NCBI GenBank assembly: GCA_022842745.1
Contig: JALHPA010000068.1
Span: 1 to 6,442 of the forward strand
DNA length: 6,442 nucleotides
DNA from: Pirellulales bacterium
Lineage (GTDB): Bacteria > Planctomycetota > Planctomycetia > Pirellulales > JALHPA01
Direction of reading: 5' to 3'
Shown here: positions 1-5,950 of the stretch, piece after piece
Position numbering within the stretch: the stretch's first letter is position 1
How the letters are laid out: every line of letters begins with the position of its first letter
Notes under the pieces: generated by a model
Databases searched by the model: none
Seen by the model: the letters and a program-made list of their open reading frames with translations, nothing else
What the model was told of the DNA's origin: nothing
Translations under genes and position numbers: made by a program

Positions 1-1
1 G

Positions 2-673
2 GAAGCCCAGCTCCTGCGAGACTTTTGCAAGGCGGGGCGGATTGTCGCCCTTCCGAATGGAGTGGATTTGGATTATTTCGCGCCGACCGGACCGATGGAG
101 GAGCGCCCGGCAAGCTGTGTCTTCGTCGGCGTGCTGGACTATCGGGCGAATGTCGACGGTTTGAACTGGTTTTGCGAGCAGGTGTGGCCAAATGTGAGGC
201 GCCGCGTGCCTGCGGCGGAATTGCGGCTGGTCGGAAAAAATCCCAATGCGGCGGTGCAACGATTGGCGCGGCTGCCAGGGGTGGAATTAGTTGGCGAAGT
301 GCCGGACGTGCGGCCGTATCTGGCCAGCGCCGAATTGGTCATCGCCCCGTTGCGGGTTGCCCGCGGGGTACAGAATAAAGTGCTGGAAGCCCTGTCGATG
401 CAGAAGTGCGTGGTGGCTTCGGGTCCGGCGATCGAGGGAATTGCCGCCCGCCCGGGTCGCGAACTGGTGCAGGCGGACGACCCCGCCGATTGGACCGAGC
501 AAATGGTCTACCTGTGGAGCAATCCAGCTCGCCGCCGGGCATTGGCCGAACAGGGCCGCCACTATGTCGAAGAGCACCATTGCTGGGACCGGTGCCTTGC
601 TCCGCTGGACGCCTTTCTTCCGCGCAGCACGTCGCCTCTGCCCGAATTATCCGTAGCCGGTTCGAATTCATGA
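2..673 (+). CDS. GT4-type glycosyltransferase, C-terminal part (5'-truncated by window edge)
   Basis: The reading frame is open from the first full codon at position 2, so the gene starts before the window; 223 residues are visible. The GTG at 62 is an internal codon, because the residues before it form the typical interdomain motif PNGVDLDYF (about 19-27). The visible part is the C-terminal Rossmann lobe of a GT-B fold enzyme. FVGVLDYRANVDGLNWF, LRLVGKNP, GVELVGEVPDVRPYL and then ARGVQNKVLEAL (120-131) are the donor-nucleotide binding elements. From memory this pattern matches the sugar transferases associated with PEP-CTERM/exosortase systems (TIGR03087-like). It would transfer a sugar from a nucleotide sugar in the cytoplasm during glycan assembly. 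The stop codon overlaps the start of the permease gene, which suggests translational coupling in one operon. The family call is strong; the sugar and acceptor cannot be read from the sequence. Confidence 0.88.
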   Translation, partial: EAQLLRDFCKAGRIVALPNGVDLDYFAPTGPMEERPASCVFVGVLDYRANVDGLNWFCEQVWPNVRRRVPAAELRLVGKNPNAAVQRLARLPGVELVGEVPDVRPYLASAELVIAPLRVARGVQNKVLEALSMQKCVVASGPAIEGIAARPGRELVQADDPADWTEQMVYLWSNPARRRALAEQGRHYVEEHHCWDRCLAPLDAFLPRSTSPLPELSVAGSNS

Positions 674-1665
674 GTCATATTCCCGCCGAAGCCGAGTCCG
701 TAGACGAGTCCACCGGCGAGCGCGCCGCGGCGGATGCCGATTCGGCAATCGCGGTCGAATCCACGGCGGATTCGCCGGCCGCCCCCATCGCGAGCGGCAG
801 CCGCACAGTCGCCGCGGAGGGCTTCTCCGAGGGCCTAAGCGAACCGCCGCTGACGGTCATCGAGCGGAAGCCAGGCTGGAAATTCATCGACTTTCAGGAG
901 CTATGGAAGTACCGCGAACTGCTGTATTTTCTGGTCTGGCGGGATGTAAAGGTCCGCTACAAGCAGACCGCCCTCGGAGCTATTTGGGCGGTGCTGCAGC
1001 CCTTGGCCACGATGATCGTTTTCGCGGTGATCTTCGGCCGGGTGGCCGGAATCTCCACCGGCGATGTGCCGTATCCGCTGTTCGTCTTCGCAGGCATGCT
1101 CCCCTGGAGCTTTTTTAGCGCCGCGATCACCAGCGCCAGCGGCAGCGTGGTGGGAAGCGCCAATCTGGTGAGCAAGGTGTACTTTCCGCGGCTGTTCATC
1201 CCCTTGGGCGCGGTGGGGGCGGGGCTGGTCGACTTTGCCGTGTCGTTCGTGATGCTGTTGATCCTCATGGTCTGGTACCAGGTAGCTCCGGGTTGGGGCC
1301 TGATGCTGATTCCAGCGCTGACGCTGGGACTGGTGGTGGCGGCCTTGGGGGTGGGGGTGTTGCTATCGGCCCTGACGGTCGCCTATCGCGACGCCAAGCA
1401 TGCCGTTCCGTTCATGATCCAACTCTGGATGTTTGCCACGCCGAGCATTTACTTGCCCGCCGACAAAATCGCGCAGTCTCGCTTCGCCGACCTGATGCCG
1501 CTCAATCCAGCCTATGGATTGATCGCCAATTTCCGCGCGGCGATCCTCGGCCTGCCGCTGGACCTGTATTCGCTGGGTGTATCGACCACTGTGGCGGCAG
1601 GGCTATTGGTGTTTGGCTGCTTGTACTTCCGCAAGGTCGAGCGGAGTTTCGCGGACATTATCTGA
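670..1665 (+). CDS. wzm: ABC-2 type polysaccharide export permease (Wzm-like)
   Basis: This is a 331-residue inner-membrane permease, the transmembrane half of an ABC exporter that moves a lipid-linked polysaccharide to the periplasm. I start it at ATG 670, which overlaps the upstream TGA (ATGA). The frame is open further upstream, but that stretch overlaps the glycosyltransferase gene. Residues 1-60 are a hydrophilic Ala/Ser/Glu/Asp-rich cytoplasmic tail, longer than usual for the family. The family core follows: ELWKYRELLYFLVWRDVKVRYKQT (in part, 77-100), with its amphipathic helix and the polar RYKQT before TM1. About six membrane segments lie near 103-123, 136-155, 177-200, 211-236, 246-262 and 303-320. 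NPAYGLIANFR (279-289) and the C-terminal ERSFADII are typical of polysaccharide permeases. Its ATPase partner is encoded about 1.35 kb downstream, with a ligase gene in between. Confidence 0.93.
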   Translation: MSHIPAEAESVDESTGERAAADADSAIAVESTADSPAAPIASGSRTVAAEGFSEGLSEPPLTVIERKPGWKFIDFQELWKYRELLYFLVWRDVKVRYKQTALGAIWAVLQPLATMIVFAVIFGRVAGISTGDVPYPLFVFAGMLPWSFFSAAITSASGSVVGSANLVSKVYFPRLFIPLGAVGAGLVDFAVSFVMLLILMVWYQVAPGWGLMLIPALTLGLVVAALGVGVLLSALTVAYRDAKHAVPFMIQLWMFATPSIYLPADKIAQSRFADLMPLNPAYGLIANFRAAILGLPLDLYSLGVSTTVAAGLLVFGCLYFRKVERSFADII

Positions 1666-1671
1666 GGAGCC

Positions 1672-1689
1672 ATCCGGACACGTCCGGAT
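1672..1689. repeat. Perfect 8-bp inverted repeat between permease and ligase genes
   Basis: ATCCGGAC-AC-GTCCGGAT is a perfect inverted repeat with 8-bp arms and a 2-bp centre. As RNA it would realistically form a 7-bp stem with a 4-nt loop. It starts 7 nt after the permease stop codon and ends 34 nt before the likely ligase start. No T-run follows, so it does not look like an intrinsic terminator. It could be an mRNA processing or stabilising hairpin, a protein-binding site, or chance in G+C-rich DNA. Confidence 0.5.
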
Positions 1690-1723
1690 CAAAGAAAGTA
1701 GCCGGACCGAACCCGGATTTCGC

Positions 1724-3007
1724 TTGGGACTGCTCTTTACCTATTTTTGTACCTACGGCGGGGCGCTGGCGTCCCTCTTTAGCCCCTTTGTGGGTCTGTT
1801 GATCTATGTCTGCTTCGCCATCGTCAAGCCGGAGTCCCTCTGGTATTGGTCGGTGCCGGCCGGAAACTACAGCCGCATCATCGCCATCGCCTTGCTCGTT
1901 GGCTGGTTCATCAACGGCATGGGGAATTGGAATCTGGGCCGGTCGCGGGGAATCCTGCTCGCGCTATTGGCGTACCTGGGTTGGTCCTGCGTTTCGGCGG
2001 CGGTTTCCGACAATCCGACGGTCGGCTTTGCCTTTGTCGAGTCTCTGTCCAAAATCGTGCTCCCGTTCGTCGTCGGCCTGACGTTGATCGACTCCGTGGC
2101 CAAGCTCAGGCAGCTTGCCTGGACGATCATGCTCAGCCAGGGCTACGTGGCGTTCACGCTCAACGAATCCTTCTACCAGGGGTACAACCGGCTGCACGAG
2201 ATCGGCTTTGGGGACATGGACAACAACTGCGTCGCCATCGCCATGGTTGCGGGCGCGGGGCTAGCGTTCTTTCTGGGCCTGCACGAAGAAAAGCTGTGGA
2301 AAAAGCTGCTGGCGTTCCTTTGTGCCGGCCTGATGGCCCATTCCATCATGTTCGCCTTCTCCCGCGGGGGAATGCTCGGTCTCATCATCGTGGGAATGGT
2401 TTCGTTCGTGCTGATTCCCAAGAAGCCTGCGCATTATGCCGTGTTCGCCCTGGCGATACTGTTGGGAGTGCGGCTGGCGGGACCGGAAGTGCTCAATCGG
2501 TTCTCCTCCACGTTCGCCGATCAGAAGGAGCGGGATGAATCGGCCCAAAGCCGGCTCGATATGTGGAAGATTTGCGTCGACATCATGATCGCCGAGCCGA
2601 TCGTTGGCATCGGGCCAGATCATTTCACGATCAATGCCCGCAAGTACGGCCTGGCACAAGGCAAAGAAGCGCACACGTTGTGGTTGCAGATCGGGGCGGA
2701 GCTTGGCTTTCCCGGCTTGGCGGCGATTCTCACGTTCTATTTCCTGTGCATGGCGCGGTGCTGGCCCTTACGGCACGCCGTCCCAGGAGACGATCCCTTC
2801 ATTGCCGATTCCGCCCGGATGATTATCGCCGGCTTGTCCGGCTTCTTGGTCTCTGCCCAGTTCGTCAGCCTGGAAGGGCTGGAGTTGCCCTACTACATCG
2901 TCCTGATCGGCGCAGGCACGCTCAAGCTCACTTCGCAGCTTCAGCCTGCGCATCAACCGCTGCCGGCGACAGAGGCCGCGTTTTGGCCGGCCGTGCCGGC
3001 AAGTTAA
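1724..3007 (+). CDS. O-antigen ligase / Wzy_C family membrane protein
   Basis: This is a polytopic membrane protein of 427 residues if it starts at TTG 1724, giving an N-terminus of (M)GLLFTYFCTYGGALASL. The frame has an ATG at 1577, but that start would overlap the permease by 89 bp with implausible sequence; no ATG or GTG lies in frame between the permease stop and 1724. From memory, related proteins begin with MxGLLFTY-like sequence, which favours the TTG. About ten hydrophobic segments are visible. Family hallmarks are FSRGGMLGL, the periplasmic-loop motif ESAQSRLDMW, PIVGIGPDHF, and AHTLWLQIGAELGFPGL, which includes a conserved His. These resemble exosortase-associated O-glycosylation ligases (Wzy_C superfamily). 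Such enzymes transfer a glycan from undecaprenyl diphosphate to a lipid or protein acceptor on the periplasmic face. In an ABC-exporter locus a ligase role is more likely than a Wzy polymerase role. The ATPase gene follows after 15 bp. Confidence 0.82.
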   Translation: MGLLFTYFCTYGGALASLFSPFVGLLIYVCFAIVKPESLWYWSVPAGNYSRIIAIALLVGWFINGMGNWNLGRSRGILLALLAYLGWSCVSAAVSDNPTVGFAFVESLSKIVLPFVVGLTLIDSVAKLRQLAWTIMLSQGYVAFTLNESFYQGYNRLHEIGFGDMDNNCVAIAMVAGAGLAFFLGLHEEKLWKKLLAFLCAGLMAHSIMFAFSRGGMLGLIIVGMVSFVLIPKKPAHYAVFALAILLGVRLAGPEVLNRFSSTFADQKERDESAQSRLDMWKICVDIMIAEPIVGIGPDHFTINARKYGLAQGKEAHTLWLQIGAELGFPGLAAILTFYFLCMARCWPLRHAVPGDDPFIADSARMIIAGLSGFLVSAQFVSLEGLELPYYIVLIGAGTLKLTSQLQPAHQPLPATEAAFWPAVPAS

Positions 3008-3013
3008 ACTAAA

Positions 3014-3018
3014 AAGGA
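3014..3018 (+). promoter_or_regulatory. Ribosome binding site for the wzt-like gene
   Basis: AAGGA lies 4 nt before ATG 3023, just after the ligase stop codon (TAA ending at 3007). It supports ATG 3023 as the start and fits co-transcription with the ligase gene. The spacing is slightly short. Confidence 0.55.
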
Positions 3019-3022
3019 CTCC

Positions 3023-4495
3023 ATGGCGCCTGCCATTCGCGTAGAAAACCTGTCGAAAGAGTACCAGATCGGCGCCGGTCCGCGCGGGCAATACCGCACC
3101 CTGCGGGAATCGATCGCGGAATCGTCCGCGGCCGCCTGGGCGCGCCTTCGCGGCCGACACAAGCGTCCGACGCAGAGTGGAAGTTTGCGATCCGAACGGG
3201 CCAGCGGATCGTCGGCAACGCACAACGGCCAAAGTCGTGGGGGGGACGCAGGGGCATCCCCCTCCGCTTTGGCCGGTGATTTCAAAGTGGCAAGCAACGG
3301 TCGCGCAACGGCCAGCGCGGTCGCCGATGAGCCAGAGGGATCCCAAGACGGCCATCCGGAGAGCGAGAACCCGAGCCACTCGCGCAGCAGTTCCTTTTGG
3401 GCGCTTAAGGATGTCAGCTTTGAGGTCCAGCCCGGCGAGGTGGTCGGGATCATCGGCCGCAACGGCGCCGGCAAGAGCACGCTCTTAAAGATCCTGAGCC
3501 GAATCACCGAGCCGACGGAGGGGCGGATCGAGCTGCGCGGGCGGGTAGCGAGCTTGCTGGAGGTCGGAACCGGGTTCCACCCAGAACTCACCGGCCGGGA
3601 AAACATTTTCTTAAACGGCGCGATCCTAGGAATGACCCGCCGGGAAATCCAGCGAAAATTCGACGAGATCGTGGCGTTTTCGGAGATCGAGAAGTTCCTG
3701 GACACCCCGGTCAAACGATACTCGTCCGGAATGTACGTCCGCCTGGCCTTCGCCGTGGCGGCCCACCTGGAGCCGGAGATTCTGATCGTCGACGAAGTCT
3801 TGGCGGTTGGAGACGTAGGATTTCAACGCAAATGCATCGGCAAGATGCAAGAGCTTAAGCATTCAGGTCGGACCGTCCTCCTTGTGAGCCACCAAATAGA
3901 CTCTTTGGCCCAACTTTGTCATAACGCAATTCGACTGGACGCAGGACTTCTTCACTCGATTGGTCCGGTGCAAGAGATCGTGGGCGAGTATGTCAGTAAC
4001 CTGACTTTGGCGGCTCATAATCCCGTTGGGTCTCGAAAGGATCGAACCGGCAGCGGTCCGTGTCGCCTAGTTGAACTGTCTGTCGGCACTAGCCTCTCGC
4101 CGTGCTCTCGCTCGATATTGATGGGTGAGGAAACTCGCTTCACATTTTTCGTAAACAAGACGGTCCCAGGTTTACAATGTATTTGTACCGTATTGGACCA
4201 TACCGGACAACGAATAGCAAAATTTAATAGCGCACTAACGTCACCAGATGACACTCTAGAACTAGAAAACGCCGACCGGTTCACTTGCATTATCTCGGAG
4301 TGGTTACTTGCACCCGGCGAATATCATCTCAACGTCTTGCTGCGCACGCCTGGACACTTGCATGATTATGTGGAGGCCGCTGGACGTTTTCACGTAGAAC
4401 GCTACGCAGTCCGATCGCGCGCGGTCCCTACGGTCGAGGATTGGAAAGTGGCACTTCCACATTACTGGATGTTACCACCTGATCATGACAAGTAG
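3023..4495 (+). CDS. wzt: Polysaccharide ABC exporter ATPase with C-terminal glycan-binding domain (Wzt-like)
   Basis: This 490-residue protein is the ATP-hydrolysing partner of the Wzm-like permease. The first strand (IRVENLSKEYQIG, 5-17) and a conserved YRTLRES segment are followed by an unusual Ser/Gly/Ala-rich hydrophilic insertion (about 50-123). The nucleotide-binding domain then resumes at FWALKD (125). Walker A is GRNGAGKST (145-153), the signature is SSGMY (234-238), Walker B is ILIVDE (253-258) and the switch His is H290 in LLVSHQ, so all catalytic motifs are intact. GTGFHPELTGREN is typical of O-antigen exporter ATPases. Residues about 345-470 look like the Wzt C-terminal beta-sandwich, with alternating strands and a late APGEYHLNVLL motif. 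In characterised Wzt proteins this domain recognises the finished glycan end. Base composition drops from roughly 63% to 50% G+C just after Walker B, suggesting a mosaic gene. Confidence 0.92.
   Translation: MAPAIRVENLSKEYQIGAGPRGQYRTLRESIAESSAAAWARLRGRHKRPTQSGSLRSERASGSSATHNGQSRGGDAGASPSALAGDFKVASNGRATASAVADEPEGSQDGHPESENPSHSRSSSFWALKDVSFEVQPGEVVGIIGRNGAGKSTLLKILSRITEPTEGRIELRGRVASLLEVGTGFHPELTGRENIFLNGAILGMTRREIQRKFDEIVAFSEIEKFLDTPVKRYSSGMYVRLAFAVAAHLEPEILIVDEVLAVGDVGFQRKCIGKMQELKHSGRTVLLVSHQIDSLAQLCHNAIRLDAGLLHSIGPVQEIVGEYVSNLTLAAHNPVGSRKDRTGSGPCRLVELSVGTSLSPCSRSILMGEETRFTFFVNKTVPGLQCICTVLDHTGQRIAKFNSALTSPDDTLELENADRFTCIISEWLLAPGEYHLNVLLRTPGHLHDYVEAAGRFHVERYAVRSRAVPTVEDWKVALPHYWMLPPDHDK
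3188..3211. repeat. 7-bp inverted repeat inside the wzt insertion
   Basis: CGATCCG (3188-3194) and CGGATCG (3205-3211) are perfect inverted arms around a 10-nt centre. They lie just before the larger palindrome in the same linker insertion. Together they suggest that the insertion derives from a palindromic, possibly mobile, DNA element, although a 7-bp pair could also arise by chance. Confidence 0.4.
3223..3278. repeat. Large nested palindrome in the wzt insertion (possible REP/MITE-like element)
   Basis: Outer arms CAACGGCCAAAG (3223-3234) and CTTTGGCCGGTG (3267-3278) pair at 11 of 12 positions. Nested inside, GGGGGACGC (3241-3249) and GCATCCCCC (3254-3262) pair at 8 of 9 positions around a 4-nt loop. 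The whole 56 bp can fold as one long hairpin with a small internal loop. It lies in coding sequence for the low-complexity linker and keeps the frame open. Such a two-tier hairpin is typical of REP- or MITE-like repeats; whether it is repeated elsewhere in the genome cannot be seen here. Confidence 0.55.
3781..4495. other. Base-composition shift within the wzt-like gene
   Basis: Hand counts give 226 G+C in 360 bases (63%) over 3421-3780 and 241 in 480 (50%) over 3781-4260. The drop begins right after the Walker B codons. Sampled lines of the downstream acyltransferase gene average about 51%. Codon choice shifts too, with more A/T third positions. The boundary is approximate, because single 60-base lines vary widely. 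Confidence 0.55.
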
Positions 4496-4667
4496 TCTTA
4501 AGTTGTTAAGTACCGGCTATGCTCAACCGCGACTCGCACAGGCATACGACTGAATGGTACGGATCTTCAGCCATTCCGCCTGATGCGACTCGACACGACT
4601 CGCGGAGCGCTAGCAGTTCACGAGCCAACTCTCATTCGCCATCATCCTATTGGTTATCCTCGCTTGG

Positions 4668-5840
4668 ATGCAATCATATCGTTATGAAACACTAGACTTC
4701 TGGCGGGGTATCGCCTGCATCCTTGTCATACTCTCGCATTCCGAGTCTTACGCGGAGGGAGTTGCACAACGAACTGAATGGGCCGATTGGGCGCTACGCG
4801 CAATGAGCACGGGATGGGTTGGCGTCCCGCTCTTCTTTGTCGTGTCGGGATACTGTATCTCCGTGGCAGTTCATACAACCCGCAACCGGCATAATAGCTC
4901 CCTTCGTACGTATTTTTTTAGACGCTTGAAGCGCATTTTTCCTCCCTACTGGGTAATGTTATTCGGCTCAGCGTTCGCAATCGGCATTATCGAACTTGCG
5001 GTCCTCCCTGGCTTGTTCACAGATGACACACATGCGATTCCGCGCCCCTGGTGGTTAACTCCGTGGCAATGGGTAGGCAATGCCACTTTGACTGAGTCGT
5101 GGCGACCCTTTATCGTAGGAACAGATACTGGTTACTTTCTCGGCCATGCTTGGACGTTGTGTTATGAAGAGCAATTCTACCTGATTGCAGGCATGACATT
5201 GCTATTGCCTCGTCGTTGGTTTGCCATATCGCTCGGAATTGTGTCAGTTGTAAGCGTCGCGCTGTTTCTGAACGGATCAGGTCTCAGAGGAACCTTTCTA
5301 GACGGGCGTTGGTTACAGTTTTTCCTCGGCGTCCTGGTTTTTCTCTTCGTCACAGCCGACAACACCGTTAAACGACTCATCCCGCTTACGCTATGTGGCG
5401 CGGCAATCACAATTCCGGTTATAGATTCATCACGCATCGCGACGGGGATCGCGGTGGCTGGAGGATTCTCCATTCTCTTGTGCGTGTTGTGGCCGATCGA
5501 CCGCAAGGTTATCGCCTGTCAATGGATCGCACCTATAAGCGCTTGCGGTGCGATGTGCTATAGCCTTTACTTAGTCCATTGGCCGGTATGCAAAGCAACA
5601 AGTCATCTTTTGTATATTGCCGGCTTGCGGAGCGCGGAAGCGACGGTAGTAGTCACTGTGCCTATTTGCGTCATGATGTCCGTGGCAGTTGCGATTCCAT
5701 TCCATCTTCTCATCGAGAGGCGGTTTCTTAACAGCGGGCCAGAGTATCATTGGGCATTTCTTACTCGCTGGCGCGATCGCTTCGGATCTGCTGGGCGCGT
5801 GCGAACGCAGGTGGACCCATCGCAACAAGTAGTTATGTGA
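4668..5840 (+). CDS. Acyltransferase-3 family membrane O-acyltransferase (OafA-like)
   Basis: This is a 390-residue polytopic inner-membrane protein that probably adds an acetyl or other short acyl group to sugar hydroxyls of the glycan. I start it at ATG 4668 (MQSYRYETLDFWRG), because family members begin just before the first conserved block; a TTG 18 bases upstream (4650) is possible. No clear ribosome binding site is seen for either. The N-terminal R-X10-H pair, R13 and H24, is present and is essential in characterised members. Other family features are GVPLFFVVSGYCIS (52-65), the basic FRRLKRIFPPYW (84-95), HAWTLCYEEQFYLI (160-173) and SLYLVHWP (299-306). About ten membrane segments are visible, and the length is normal for a stand-alone domain with no fused SGNH domain. 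The gene is separated from wzt by about 170 bp and has lower G+C than the left half of the window. Substrate and acyl group are unknown. Confidence 0.9.
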   Translation: MQSYRYETLDFWRGIACILVILSHSESYAEGVAQRTEWADWALRAMSTGWVGVPLFFVVSGYCISVAVHTTRNRHNSSLRTYFFRRLKRIFPPYWVMLFGSAFAIGIIELAVLPGLFTDDTHAIPRPWWLTPWQWVGNATLTESWRPFIVGTDTGYFLGHAWTLCYEEQFYLIAGMTLLLPRRWFAISLGIVSVVSVALFLNGSGLRGTFLDGRWLQFFLGVLVFLFVTADNTVKRLIPLTLCGAAITIPVIDSSRIATGIAVAGGFSILLCVLWPIDRKVIACQWIAPISACGAMCYSLYLVHWPVCKATSHLLYIAGLRSAEATVVVTVPICVMMSVAVAIPFHLLIERRFLNSGPEYHWAFLTRWRDRFGSAGRVRTQVDPSQQVVM

Positions 5841-5932
5841 AATCAGGCACATTGTTGCTGCAGTTTGTGTATTGACTAGTCTGTAACTGCGGGTTGTGGG
5901 TGGGCTTGGGTCCGCAAGTGGATTGATTTCTC

Positions 5933-5936
5933 GGAG
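5933..5936 (+). promoter_or_regulatory. Candidate ribosome binding site that decides the last gene's start
   Basis: GGAG at 5933-5936 lies 8 nt before an in-frame TTG (5945) and 14 nt before the ATG (5951). By spacing it favours the TTG; by codon preference the ATG is the default. An in-frame TGA at 5924-5926 rules out longer starts. Confidence 0.35.
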
Positions 5937-5950
5937 TTAACGCTTTGTCA

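Noticed and set aside
1577..1723. ATG 1577 as the ligase start
   Set aside because: It would overlap the permease by 89 bp, and the added residues are polar out-of-frame sequence unlike the start of a membrane protein of this family.
3004..3714. Long minus-strand open frame (236 codons) opposite the 5' part of wzt
   Set aside because: The + strand encodes a full set of ABC ATPase motifs here; the minus frame is low-complexity Arg/Pro/Ser-rich sequence expected from G+C-rich antisense DNA.
4497..4510. Hairpin CTTAA-GTTG-TTAAG right after the wzt stop as terminator
   Set aside because: The stem is only 5 bp and A/T-rich, and no T-run follows.
4552..4576. GAATGG/CCATTC inverted repeat in the intergenic gap
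   Set aside because: Six-bp arms with a 13-nt centre are expected by chance; no T-run or operator context.
4650..4667. TTG 4650 as the acyltransferase start
   Set aside because: It adds six residues before the ATG without a ribosome binding site; the conserved family block starts just after ATG 4668. It cannot be fully excluded.
4519..4695. Small open frame (58 codons) in the wzt-acyltransferase gap
   Set aside because: It is Ser/His/Arg-rich, has no ribosome binding site, and runs into the start of the acyltransferase in another frame; probably non-coding.
5872..5900. TTGACT as a -35 box of a promoter for the last gene
   Set aside because: No acceptable -10 hexamer lies 16-18 bp downstream; the region there is G-rich.
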